This document shows positions 54,636 through 64,000 of a stretch of 64,000 nucleotides of DNA, in pieces. Source of the stretch: Pectinophora gossypiella. Its lineage: Eukaryota > Arthropoda > Insecta > Lepidoptera > Gelechiidae. How positions within the stretch are numbered: the first letter of the stretch is position 1; every line of letters begins with the position of its first letter. Below the pieces are notes generated by a model, which worked only from the letters and a program-made list of their open reading frames with translations, had not been told where the DNA came from and searched no databases. Position numbers and translations under genes: made by a program. The stretch is taken from NCBI RefSeq assembly GCF_024362695.1, contig NC_065420.1:2698501-2762500 (forward strand). Direction: 5' to 3'.

Positions 54636-55033
54636 GGCTTTTTGGCGGGAAACGGGAACGGGACAGTTGCTTTCTTCATTAAATAATCTAAATAATTAAT
54701 ACGAAGTGGTGTTTTGTGGTTAATGATCGCATTAAGTTAGTCGGAAGACATTCGCGAGTGTTATTATATCGGAGTATTCAATAAACAAAGTGTATCTGCC
54801 TATTTTCGCTTCGTGCCAGGAAGTCGCTTCATAACTCGAAAGTTTATGCGGACTTTTGAGTTAATTCGTTTGGGGTTCAGAGTAGGAGTCTACTCCGAGG
54901 GTGGGGGCTTAGGTTTCATCATCATCACCTTTCATCATTTCATTAATCATCAAGAAAAAAAATACGTAAGACATGGCTATATGGGCATAGTTACCTTTGC
55001 CTTACCCTTCGGGGAAAACCAAAACAAAAAAAA
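54636..55033 (+). mobile_element. SINE-P copy 2, 13-bp target duplication
   Basis: Flanked by AGCTAGCGAGTGC (54623-54635 and 55034-55046). One mismatch in the 11-bp stem; otherwise nearly identical to copies 1 and 3. Confidence 0.92.
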
Positions 55034-55046
55034 AGCTAGCGAGTGC

Positions 55047-55655
55047 AAACTAAATAAAGTACAACTGTATGTATAACAAAAACTATACGATATGTAGTAT
55101 TATACTAATTTATTCGTAGAGTGTATATCAAGAAAAAATAATACTTCTCACAAGGTTTTATTTTATAAAGATTATAATAAAAATATTAAATACGAGAAAG
55201 AAGAATAAAAAATAAATGTCAATTGCCAGTTGATTAATCAGACTTTTTAGTTGAACAAATAATTCGGAAGTGGTTTGATTTTTTCGATGAAAACTTTTGT
55301 ATAAATAAAATGAAGTTTGTCTTAAATATATTCGGCTTAATCTCGAGAACCACTGAATGGATTTGCATGCAGTTTTTACTATTATGATCAACATTTATCG
55401 ATAAAAAGAATATAGCAAAAAATTTACCCAGTCGAAGCCGGATTGAGTCGGTAGTGTTAATAAAATTATTTTAAAAAGGGCAGTTTTAGAATTAAGTGCG
55501 TCATACGTAAGATCTGTATGTACGTAGAAATAACAACATCTCTGCCTTTCTTGTGCGACAGGGGTACGAGGAATTAAAAAAATATATATATTATATAAAA
55601 ATTGCGTACAGAAATAAGCGTGTTCTAAAATATTATTTTATTAATTAATCTAGTA
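55047..55655. other. No recognised feature
   Basis: AT-rich flank; GAACCACTGAATGGATTTGC near 55345 resembles common lepidopteran repeat sequence. Confidence 0.4.
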
Positions 55656-55659
55656 AGTA

Positions 55660-55815
55660 CCGATCTACTCTGAACCGGCGTGCGTGTATGAAGCGATTGA
55701 TGAATGTGGAGGAAGCAAGAGAAGTGTGTCAGCATCGAAGCAAATGGAATTCTAGAGTCTTTGCTTACTCCGGTGGGAAATAGACGTGTTAATGTATGTA
55801 AGTATGTATGTAGTA
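55660..55815 (+). mobile_element. LINE-R 3' end
   Basis: TACTCTGAACCGGCGTGCGT to CCGGTGGGAAATAGACGTG and a (GTAT)n tail. Confidence 0.75.
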
Positions 55816-56159
55816 AGTATGTTATTACGAGTAAAATCGTTTTGAATGAATGTAGCGCTTAATTATATACTTAGCATAATACAAAATACATCTTGTACTG
55901 AGGTAAGTGCCCACTACACTTTATTAATTATTACTTTAACCGACTACCATTAAATTCATAACGACTGACATACATTATTACATTAATGATTAAATCTATA
56001 TAAAGGTCAAAATAAAGTAGATATTAATATTTTTATCACTGAATAAGAATTCTTTTAGCGCTAAGTACATTGACCCTGGCACAATTCTAAACAATTATAT
56101 TTCAAAACTATATCATCAAACTTAATTTCTCAGCTAGACTGGGAACTGAAATGCGCTGG

Positions 56160-56390
56160 CTTTTCCTTCAAATTCAAATATATATTTTTTTAGTAGGTTA
56201 TTGTTACATTTTAAATCGTCAATTTTTACATAACGAATGTCTCATCCGTCTAAAAATACTGCAGGTAGGTGGACTTCAGGTGAAACAGACAGTCACTCTG
56301 CAGAAAACCGGACCTGTCAAATTTTTTTATTATGTAAACGGACCCTGACAGGACGTAAAAACGCTAAGGGAAATGATGTTCTTTTTCTTG
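56160..56390. mobile_element. LINE-E end (-) abutting SINE-D fragment (+)
   Basis: LINE-E at 56165-56265 (CATAACGAATGTCTCATCCG), then SINE-D from GACAGTCACTCTGCAGAAAA to about 56390. Confidence 0.6.
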
Positions 56391-56480
56391 TGTGGGTTGT
56401 GAGATCAGTAACTAACCTCATCAACCCTGGTATCAAAGTAACTATTGAGCCTGCAAAGGCCTCTGATATGGCTCATGCAA
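56385..56480 (-). mobile_element. SINE-B tail fragment
   Basis: Reverse SINE-B: CTTGTGTGGGTTGTGAGATC, CTCATCAACCCTGGTATCAA. Confidence 0.65.
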
Positions 56481-56582
56481 CTAAACCATATTTGCTGGAG
56501 GAGCCAAATTGAAATTAGGATTTTATTTTCACTTGAATTAAGAATGAACTCAAACCAAACAAACTTGATACAAATGAAGTTT

Positions 56583-56635
56583 GTAATGAATCATATAATG
56601 AATCATGTAATGAATCATGTAATGTAATGAAACCC
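56583..56635. repeat. 15-bp minisatellite
   Basis: GTAATGAATCATATAATGAATC and related units, about three. Confidence 0.75.
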
Positions 56636-56714
56636 TTTAAAGTTGTAATGAATGTTACCAGCCTGAACGTTAATTTTGTCGATGAAGGGTGTTAAGCAGA
56701 CAAACGATATAAAC

Positions 56715-56830
56715 AGTTCATGCTACTCTGAATCTGCGGTGCGCGTGTATAAAATGAGGCATGTGGAGGAAGTAAGAAGCGAATGGAATTCCACAGTCTC
56801 TAGTTACTCCGGTGGGAAATAGGCGTGAGT
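56715..56830 (+). mobile_element. LINE-R 3' end, diverged
   Basis: TGAATCTGCGGTGCGCGTGT to CTCCGGTGGGAAATAGGCGT. Confidence 0.65.
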
Positions 56831-57164
56831 TTATGTACAAGTATATTACCACTAAATACACTGCCCTTGGCACAATTTGAAACAATCATATTACCAAATT
56901 ATTTCTTCCAAACGCCGTATCGAGTATGGTCTCACAGTTTGTTTAAACAGAAAACAATTAAATACATTAATTAGGATGTTTTGCAAGATTTTACTTCAAG
57001 CTTAGCGAAGAGTAAAGTTTGCTAATTATTTTAGTGTCAAAGATCAGATGTTACGCAAGTAAGACGATCACACGGCATTGAGATGTGTGACAAATATTTG
57101 TTTATGTTCTACTATACGAGTCTATATCTACGGTCTATATGGATATGTGATAGAAACTTGGGTT

Positions 57165-57692
57165 GTGAACTAGGTTCAAAATAAATTATGAAATTCTGAT
57201 TACTAAATAAAGACAGATGTAAAACTAACGAAAACATTTTCTTTTTTTTTATTTAACTTATTTATGAATTTTAATCAAGAAAAACGTAATAATAAGTCCG
57301 ACAATTTATCACGTTTTCTACGACGTCACAGTGTCATTTTTCATACAAATTTCATAGTGATTTCGTGTTTTGACGTTCAGTGTAACCCCGATACCGACCC
57401 CGCCGGCGTGGTCGACGATTTCCCTCATTCAGTGCTTATCGCTATCGACCCACTAGAGTCGATTAATTCTTTCAAATATTTTTGCTCTCAGACGACGCCC
57501 TCAGCCGAGGTTCGCGCCCAACTGGGCACCCTTGTCTTAAACGTTGTACCGGGTGAGAGCCTTCAGCGCTCCCCATTTGTCCGGCCAAGTAAGTAGTTAA
57601 TGCCATCTGCGGCAAATCTACAATAAGTCACGTCAAAAAAAAAGACGTTCAGTAAAAAGTAACTGATTTGACTAGCTGGAAACTACCCTATT
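57165..57692. mobile_element. MITE-5 copy interrupted by J3
   Basis: ACTAGGTTCAAAATAAATTA at the left; CTAGCTGGAAACTACCCTAT at the right. Confidence 0.75.
57382..57643 (+). mobile_element. J3 (Jockey-type LINE 3' end), 10-bp target duplication
   Basis: Flanked by GACGTTCAGT (57372-57381 and 57644-57653). Covers the last ORF2 codons and the whole 3' UTR to GTCACGTC and poly-A. Confidence 0.9.
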
Positions 57693-57719
57693 AGTAACCA
57701 TTTTTAGTCGCGTTGTTAA

Positions 57720-58030
57720 GGCGCTGCTGTCGCGATATGGTCTTCTACCGCGTGGGTTATCAGCCCTGGAGTCAGGGTAATTATTGAGTCGTCAAAGACC
57801 TGGCTTGGCTTGAGCCCGGGACCGAACACGTGATAAACATTAACGGTGTAACTACAAAACACAAACTAAAAATAAACTAGGTTTGAATTAGTATTTCGCG
57901 CCACGAAAGAAGTCGGCAGATTTTAATGAAACTAACTTGACAAATCATAATAATTCTATGCAGAATCTGCGACATTAGCGCCGCGGCCTTCGGGACTTAT
58001 TTCGTATACGGATTATATTTTAAACATAGT
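57720..58030 (-). mobile_element. SINE-B tail and SINE-D head remnants
   Basis: ATCAGCCCTGGAGTCAGGGT (SINE-B, reverse) followed by SINE-D head words AGAATCTGCGACATTAGCGC. Confidence 0.5.
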
Positions 58031-58084
58031 TTATCTTTTAGTCTTTGATTTGTAGTAACACTGTAAAGATCCAAATATGAATCC

Positions 58085-58205
58085 GAAAACAGATTTGAAA
58101 ATGATTGGTTTAGAGTTAAGGCCCGTGTTGGGATTCAAACCAGCGACCTCAAAGTAAGAGTCAAGCGTTCTTCCGACTGAGCTACCACTGCCCACGCCAC
58201 TAGAG
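58085..58205 (-). mobile_element. SINE-D tRNA head, Lys-like
   Basis: Minus strand: A box TAGCTCAGTCGG (perfect), a CTCTTAC anticodon loop (CTT) and B box GGTTTGAATCC. Confidence 0.75.
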
Positions 58206-58539
58206 CCTCTAAACATGAGTGTATGTATTCAATAATACTGTTAGTAATATTGCCAAAACCTGCATACACATTGGTCAATCGACCTTCGACCCTACGTGGC
58301 CTGCATAGTGGGTCGAATATATGGTCAATTCGATTACCATTCCGACATGACGTGGTAAAACAGTACTGTATTATGCTAAGTGGAGTTAAAGTGGTTTTGC
58401 AAAACATGTGGGCTGTGTGGGTGGACTGAGGTGGTAATAGAATGGTAACCAAAAATAACTATAAAGTATTTATTTAAAAAAAAGCCCGATCAGTAAAAAA
58501 GTACGCTAACAGCAGACCAGCTCAGTGGTTCCAGAAGAC

Positions 58540-58750
58540 ATTAGTGTTTCAAATGTCAGATCCCACATATGCTTGCAAGCAAACTGAGCATGTAACATTC
58601 CTATCACACCTAACAAACGACCTGATGACCTTGAAGACCTGAACCGATTTCCACCAAACATAGCTAAGAACACTTTCGACTGATATATATGTCAAACAAA
58701 AAAAGCCGCATTAAAATCGGATCATCTGTTTGGGAGCTACGATGCCACAG
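58540..58750 (+). mobile_element. Unnamed repeat
   Basis: AACCGATTTCCACCAAACAT and GCCGCATTAAAATCGGATCA then GGGAGCTACGATGCCACAGA; a widespread lepidopteran-type sequence, family uncertain. Confidence 0.45.
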
Positions 58751-58799
58751 ACCCCGACGTTTTTGCGTCGGGGGTTAATGAGGGAAATCCATCTAGATG

Positions 58800-58870
58800 G
58801 CGCTGTATAACTCCACCTTCTTCTATAGTGCGGGTTGTGAGGTGGATTATCAACCCAACGTCTATAACTG
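58800..58870 (-). mobile_element. SINE-B tail fragment
   Basis: CTTCTTCTATAGTGCGGGTT and GAGGTGGATTATCAACCC. Confidence 0.55.
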
Positions 58871-58989
58871 ATTGGTGCAAGTTCGGTACCTACCGGGATT
58901 CGACCCGACACTCCGACGGCAAGCCGATGAACCACAGAACCCCCACAGGAAAACTTTCCGCAGCGCACCAATTTGTATCGGGTGCCAAT

Positions 58990-59155
58990 CTCACAACGGG
59001 GCTCACGATCTGGAGGTCCAGGTTCGATTCCCGATGGGGACATTGTCGAAATCACTTTTTGAGACTGTCGTTTGTTCAGTAAGGACATTGCAGGCTTGAA
59101 TCACCTGATTGTCCGAAAACGGTAAGATGGTTCCGTGCTTCGGAGGGCACGTTAA
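58990..59155 (+). mobile_element. SINE-A head half
   Basis: CTCACGATCTGGAGGTCCAG, B box GGTTCGATTCCC and core CCGTGCTTCGGAGGGCACG, then truncated. Confidence 0.75.
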
Positions 59156-59284
59156 AACTACTGGAAACCACGGCTACGAGTCTGGGAGCCGTTTATCTCA
59201 GTAGTTCTGTTGACAGAACTGTCAAATAAAACTACTAATTAACAGAACTAATGGGACAAAAACCCATTTGTTCTTTTAACAGAA

Positions 59285-59440
59285 ATGTGCTACAGAACTG
59301 GGGGGTTGAAGCGATTCATCGAAAAAAGCAGTCGTGTCAGAGGAATAATATTTGAAAACGAATGTCAAATAGCAATATTGTTTTTTTAGATGAATTGCTT
59401 CGATGTGGCCATTTTAAGCAACCCCCCCCCCCCCCCGGTG
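59285..59440. mobile_element. MITE-3 copy with a poly-C end
   Basis: GGGGGGTTGAAGCGATTCAT to GATGTGGCCATTTTAAGCAA, then a C16 run. Confidence 0.7.
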
Positions 59441-59799
59441 AGAGTAAACGACCCCCTCTGGGTCTTGCGTTAGCCCGCTTAAACGGCCGTAAACTGCTAA
59501 GGAGTGAAAGAGAGAGCAGACTGTCTGTCTCGGGTGTGTCTTTAGGTATCAATCGACGTGTTATTGCGTTATAACTTGTCAAGTCATCCGTTATGTTTTA
59601 CAAGGCTCGAATTGCAGTTTTATGCAATATAGAATGTCTGAGGTCTAACCAATCTAATATCGTTTTTACAAGGACTTTGCTAACTTAACTCATGTTTTGA
59701 TGCAGTAATCGCAATTATAAGAGACATGTGGTTACCTAACAGATTGGCCACCCGTAAGATGGTAGTAATATAGTAAAAGTAATCACAGGAAACATGTAC

Positions 59800-59900
59800 A
59801 TATAGATAGATAGATAAAATACTTTATTGAACACAATGGACACAAAATACAGATATCAGGACAGCATATACAGAAAAGCATAACAGGCGGCCTAACACTA
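59800..59900 (-). mobile_element. LINE-U 3' end (longer variant)
   Basis: AATACTTTATTGAACACAAT and ATAACAGGCGGCCTAAC, as at 42960-43085. Confidence 0.7.
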
Positions 59901-59929
59901 AGAAACTAACAGTTAACTTTTTTTTTTGA

Positions 59930-60440
59930 CGTGACTTATTGTAGATTTGCCGCAGATGGCATTAACTACTTGGCCGGACAAATGGGGAGCGCTGAAGGCT
60001 CTCACCCGGTACAACGTTTAAGACAACAGGCTTGAGGGTGCCCAGTTGGGCGCGAACCTCGGCTCAGGGCGTCGTCTGAGAGGAAAAATATTTGAAAGAA
60101 TTAATCGACCCTAGTGGGTCGATAGCGATAAGCGCTGAATGAGGGAAATCGTCGACCACGCCGGCGGGGTCGGTATCGGGGACCTGAAGTGTTTGGTGTC
60201 GCGAGCTGATTGGCTGCCTCTATGGCTAGAGTGATCGGGTCGTCGGGATCGTATATTACGTCCTTCGGACGCCGATACTTTTCAGTACCGTCCCTAAGCG
60301 GAATGTACTCGGAAGCCGCAACTACCAGGGGATTTGGGTGGTGCGGAGCAGAATCGAAAAAACGTTTGGAAGCTAATTTGAGCCATTGGGCAATGGTTGG
60401 CAGACCTAGGTCAATGTGCAGATTTTCATTGCGAAGGAAC
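59930..60440 (-). mobile_element. Jockey-type LINE: ORF2 C-terminus and complete 3' UTR
   Basis: The minus strand encodes FLRNENLHIDLGLPTIAQWL, then FFDSAPHHPNPLVVAASEYI and YDPDDPITLAIEAANQL, ending in an Arg-rich tail with TAA near 60090. The J3 3' UTR and poly-A (about 59930) follow. It identifies J3 as the tail of a Jockey-type RT. 5'-truncated near 60440; the opposite frame at 60210-60521 is its shadow. Confidence 0.85.
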
Positions 60441-60444
60441 TTCT

Positions 60445-60575
60445 TCTATAGTAATATATGTACATATTTACGTATTTATATTATTATTACAATCATAAGT
60501 CTAATTAAATGTCAAATATGATAGTGCGACAGGGTTCTAAAGTGGGTACATGATTATTGCTCATGACTGTCCGTC
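60445..60575. mobile_element. MITE-4 fragment
   Basis: GTGCGACAGGGTTCTAAAGT and GATTATTGCTCATGACTGT. Confidence 0.6.
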
Positions 60576-60639
60576 CATCTATATAAAAGACATCAACGCG
60601 CGCATTATAAGTGTTTTTTTTTGTATAACGTTTATTAAG

Positions 60640-60790
60640 CCGTCGTTAAGCAGTTGGTCCCGGCTATTAGCCGTGAAAACACCAGTAACAACACAGTGCT
60701 CCACAGGGGAGCAGCGTGGTGGAGTTTGCTCCATACCTCCGGTTGAGGGGAAGCCTGAGCCCAGCAGTGGGACGTATATAGGCTGTTTAT
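60640..60790 (+). mobile_element. SINE-A 3' half
   Basis: CAGTTGGTCCCGGCTATTAG, GGAGCAGCGTGGTGGAGTTT and ATATAGGCTGTTTATG. Confidence 0.7.
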
Positions 60791-60995
60791 GTTTTGTGTG
60801 TTATAACGTTTACGAACTAAGTAGGATTAACATGTTTATTCAATTAGCGTATTGCACCGTTCCGTATTTCAGTGTGAATATATTTTTTTTCACCCTAAGA
60901 TTGTTTTGGACTTTACACTAACATATATAAGTACTATTAATTAACCTAATTAGGGGTAATAATTAATAATTAGGGGCCTAATAAGGGGTAATTCA

Positions 60996-61541
60996 GTGAA
61001 TGGGGCAATGCACGCAGTTGTTAGTAGCCAATGTATCTCGCAAGATGCGAGGATGGCTGTTCACAATGCAGTGCTTGTCCCTACGCTGAAGTACGGTAGT
61101 GAATGTTGGGTATGGCAGAAGAAGCATGAAAGTAGGATCAATGCCGTAGAAATGAGGTCTTTGCGTAGCATCTGCGGTGTGAAGTTGAGTGATAGAGTGA
61201 GAAACAGTGTGATAAGACAGAGATGTGGTGTAAAAGACGATATAGTGACTAGGATTGAGAAGGGAATGTTAGGTTGGTTTGGACACGTAGAGCGGATGAA
61301 GGATAATAGGATTGCAAAAGCGGTGTATAAAGCGAAAGTTGATGGTAGGGCTGGCAGAGGAAGACCGAGAAGGACTTATGATGACCAAATTGGAGATGTC
61401 CTTAGAAAAGGTTCAATACGATCTACTCTGAACCGGCGTGCGTGTATGAAGCGATTGATGAATGTGGAGGAAGCAAGAGAAGTGTGTCAGGATCGAAGCA
61501 AATGGAATTCTATAGTCTCTGCTTACCCCGGTGGGAAATAG
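60996..61541 (+). pseudogene. LINE-R reverse transcriptase C-terminus, 181 codons open
   Basis: The C-terminal region of a non-LTR RT protein, downstream of the polymerase motifs. Visible blocks are LVPTLKYGSECWVWQKKHES, MLGWFGHVERMKDNRI, AGRGRPRRTYDDQIGDVL and EAREVCQDRSKWNSIVSAYP. It is 5'-truncated, so not functional, but still open and therefore fairly young. A (TATG)n tail follows. Relatives at 16130, 31976, 55660 and 56715 are more decayed. Confidence 0.85.
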
Positions 61542-61670
61542 GCGTGAGTTTATGTATGTATATATGTATGTATGTATTAATTAACCTCTGCCAAATCTTT
61601 CGGGTAAGTATACAGACAGGCGTGTTACTATGTAGTTCCTTCACATCAGCACACAAATATAAACCATATT

Positions 61671-61968
61671 CTTCTTCTATCGTGTGGGTTGTGAGTGATC
61701 AACCTCATCAACCCTGGTGTTAGGGTTATTATTGAGCCGCAAAATGCCCCTGACGTGATTCAAGTAACGACTACGTACTTATATCAGTAACTATTAACCG
61801 GCACCAACGGCTTAAGGTGCCTTCCGAAGCACGGATCATCTTACTTCTGGACAATCAGTCATTAGTCTGCTATGTCCTAACCAAACTAGAGATCACAAAA
61901 TGATTTGTCCCCAACGGGATTCGAACCCGGGATCGTGAGCTCAACCACTGAACCACGGAGGCTGTTAC
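61671..61968 (-). mobile_element. SINE-B, full copy, 10-bp target duplication
   Basis: Flanked by AAACCATATT (61661-61670 and 61969-61978). Reverse orientation: tail CAACCTCATCAACCCTGGTG, core GTGCCTTCCGAAGCACGGAT and head GTGAGCTCAACCACTGAACC. Confidence 0.88.
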
Positions 61969-61978
61969 AAACCATATT

Positions 61979-62558
61979 TATAAATAGACGGAATAAAATT
62001 AACATGGTTGCTACACGTATTGCCACAGATGTATAACAGAAATAAAACGCATTAAAATAAATTACTATGCCAGCCCCCGTAGCATGCTGCACGTATACCA
62101 CGCGGTGCGATAAATGAACAGGCTTGCTGGCATACCCCAGACTCATAACATAGCATCATTATATTCAATAGTGTATCATTTACTAGTCTGTGGTTAACGG
62201 TGCTGGTGACACAATTACTATCTCCTGTAAATCAATTCTATCATTTAAGGTTTTATTGTGAACACTGTTCGTTGACCGTATTTAAAAAAAAACTGCTGTA
62301 TCGCCGATGAGTTGGGCAGAGGTGTAAAGTATATACATGCACTCCTCGTCAGCTATGCTTAAGTCCCATGTGAGGAGTAGACTATTGCCAATAACCGGGC
62401 ACAAATCCTGGAAACTACGTGAATTCAAAATCATAAAGTCGAATACAGTGGTTTAGAATCCAAGCTGGGACACATACATAGATACGTGTATGATTTTAAA
62501 ATTCCACGAAACGAATGTATTGTATACCTGAAGAAAGAGGTCTATGATATTTCTTTTT
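61979..62558. other. Mostly unassigned
   Basis: Near 62315-62400 is the repeat with GGGCAGAGGTGTAAAGTAT and CTCCTCGTCAGCTATGCTTA seen elsewhere. No gene. Confidence 0.4.
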
Positions 62559-62571
62559 ATGTCTATGGCAA

Positions 62572-62970
62572 GGCTTTTCGGCGGGAAACGGGAACGGGAC
62601 AGTTGCTTTCTTCATTGAGTAATCTAAATAATTAATACGAAGTGGTGTTTTGTGGTTAATGATCGCATTAAGTTAGTCGGAAGACATTCGCGAGTGTTAT
62701 TATATTGGAGTATTCAATAAACAAAGTGTATCTGCCTATTTTCGCTTCGTGCCGGGAAGCCGCTTCATAACTCAAAAGTTTATGCGGACTTTTGAGTTAA
62801 TTCGTTTGGGGTTCAGAGTAGGAGTCTACTCCGAGGGTGGGGGCTTAGGTTTCATCATCATCACCTTTCATCATTTCATTAATCATCAAGAAAAAAAATA
62901 CGTCAGACATGGCTGTATGGGCATAGTTCCCTTTGCCTTACCCTTCGGGGAAAACCAAAACAAAAAAAAA
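62572..62970 (+). mobile_element. SINE-P copy 3, 13-bp target duplication
   Basis: Flanked by ATGTCTATGGCAA (62559-62571 and 62971-62983). Perfect 11-bp stem AACTCAAAAGT/ACTTTTGAGTT; poly-A end. Confidence 0.92.
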
Positions 62971-63264
62971 ATGTCTATGGCAATATTCTGGATTAGTCTA
63001 TGAGTGGTGTGACTTTCACTTTTTCCCGGAATGGCGAAACGATTATAATTGTGAATCATTCAGAATAAAGTGAGACCCAGAGGGGGTGAGGTAAATTTTG
63101 CAATGCGACCGTTACGCATTTGTGCGGGGCGGAGATTTACCGTTCTATACGTAGTATTATTCTTTATAATAACTTAGCCACTATTAGGTGGAGACTTGTA
63201 ATTAGTCTTTAGTTATTGTCTGGTTATTATGTTGAAAATGTATATGGCCGTAAGTCTTCCTCAA

Positions 63265-63266
63265 AA

Positions 63267-63298
<32 letters not shown>
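63265..63298. repeat. (AAAT)n microsatellite
   Basis: AAATAAATAAATAAATAAAT, about eight units. Confidence 0.9.
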
Positions 63299-63569
63299 AC
63301 GCTTTTGGGCACGTTACATAAACCAGTTCCATTAGTTAATTTATCGCGTCGCGCGCGGTATGCGGTTGCCATGTTGCGGCTGATCAATAGTGCAATGCAA
63401 ACATGGATGTAGCTTGGATGTATTAGATGATTAGTTGATTACTGTGTGTTAGGCAACTGTAGGATAGTAATATACTAAAGTATAGCGTATTTAGATCGTT
63501 CGTTGCAAACTGTAGACTGTAGGGTGAAAACTTACGGGTGATATTTGCGACAATAGTTGCTATACTGTT

Positions 63570-63645
63570 CTACTTCTTGTATCGTGTGGGTTGTGACGTG
63601 GATTACCAACCTCATCGACCCTGGTGTCAGGATTTGCTGTTGAAA
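63570..63645 (-). mobile_element. SINE-B tail fragment
   Basis: ACTTCTTGTATCGTGTGGGT and CTCATCGACCCTGGTGTCAG. Confidence 0.65.
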
Positions 63646-63774
63646 AACTGTCTTTTTTTTTTAAATAAGTATAATAATTCAACATGACATTATGCCTGGC
63701 CATAGGCAGAGGTGTATAGTGTATTTATGCACACGCTCCTCGCCAGCTGTATGTAAGCGGGGTTAACGATCTAT

Positions 63775-63975
63775 AACCTTTTTTTACTTTTGAAGGGTTT
63801 TCTCTTGGCCCCAGACTTGCCCGAAGGTCGGTGCCTTCTTCGAGGCCTAACATGGAGAGATCGCCCAGAAGGTGCCTGTTCACTCTGGCCTTGAAAGCAC
63901 CCAGGTTATATGCATTCGGAAATACAGAAGACGGTAGAAAATTCCACTCCTTCCGTTTTTTCGACCTGACTTTTT
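63775..63975 (-). pseudogene. LINE RT C-terminal fragment
   Basis: Minus translation: KRKEWNFLPSSVFPNAYNLG then AFKARVNRHLLGDLS. Matches the end of many insect LINE RTs and the piece at 42435. Confidence 0.8.
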
Positions 63976-63979
63976 ATAC

Positions 63980-64000
63980 ATATAGGGTGTTAGTGACATC
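63980..64000 (+). mobile_element. MITE-1 start, cut by the window end
   Basis: TATAGGGTGTTAGTGACATC is the terminal MITE-1 sequence. Confidence 0.75.

Overview
The window looks like a moth or butterfly (Lepidoptera) chromosome segment. It is AT-rich and packed with tRNA-derived SINEs, palindromic MITEs, short 3' ends of non-LTR retrotransposons and Helitron ends with ACTAG termini, all of types I associate with lepidopteran genomes. No species can be named from the sequence alone.

Only one host gene is supported, on the minus strand. Its second exon (3414 to beyond position 1) is an uninterrupted 1138-codon frame for a secreted Gln/Pro-rich protein and starts at a clean TTTCAG acceptor. A tiny first coding exon at 47633-47616 encodes MRLIFW and ends in a GTAAGT donor. 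Joined in phase 0, the two exons give a good signal peptide ending in SCA. If the pairing is right, about 44.2 kb of the window (3415-47615) is a single intron that splits the signal peptide. Bases beyond about 47725 are 5' flank.

Layout. 1-3414: coding exon 2. 3415-47615: intron 1, holding many old and a few recent transposable elements, many nested with visible target-site duplications. The most prominent is a GC-rich Jockey-type retroelement at 34.04-36.25 kb that keeps an intact 527-codon ORF1 but has no ORF2. 47616-47725: exon 1, 5' UTR and a possible initiator. 48066-51621: a 3.56 kb element with 37-bp perfect terminal inverted repeats and a reiterated AAATTACGTAAGCGCC-like motif; it encloses a Helitron helicase fragment, a LINE 3' insertion and a dead mariner. 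51.6-64 kb: more SINEs, MITEs and LINE ends, including three near-identical 400-bp poly-A elements.

Repeat families, named here for reference. SINE-A, SINE-B, SINE-D and SINE-F have tRNA-like heads. SINE-C joins a tRNA-like A box to a 5S rRNA-like promoter region. SINE-P is the 400-bp poly-A element. MITE-1 to MITE-6 are DNA elements with inverted ends. J3 is a Jockey-type 3' end. LINE-E, LINE-U, LINE-R and LINE-T are other non-LTR 3' ends. SINE-A, -B and -C share one central core that includes a CGTGC/GCACG stem. The retroelements and MITEs have no visible role in the gene beyond filling its intron and flank.
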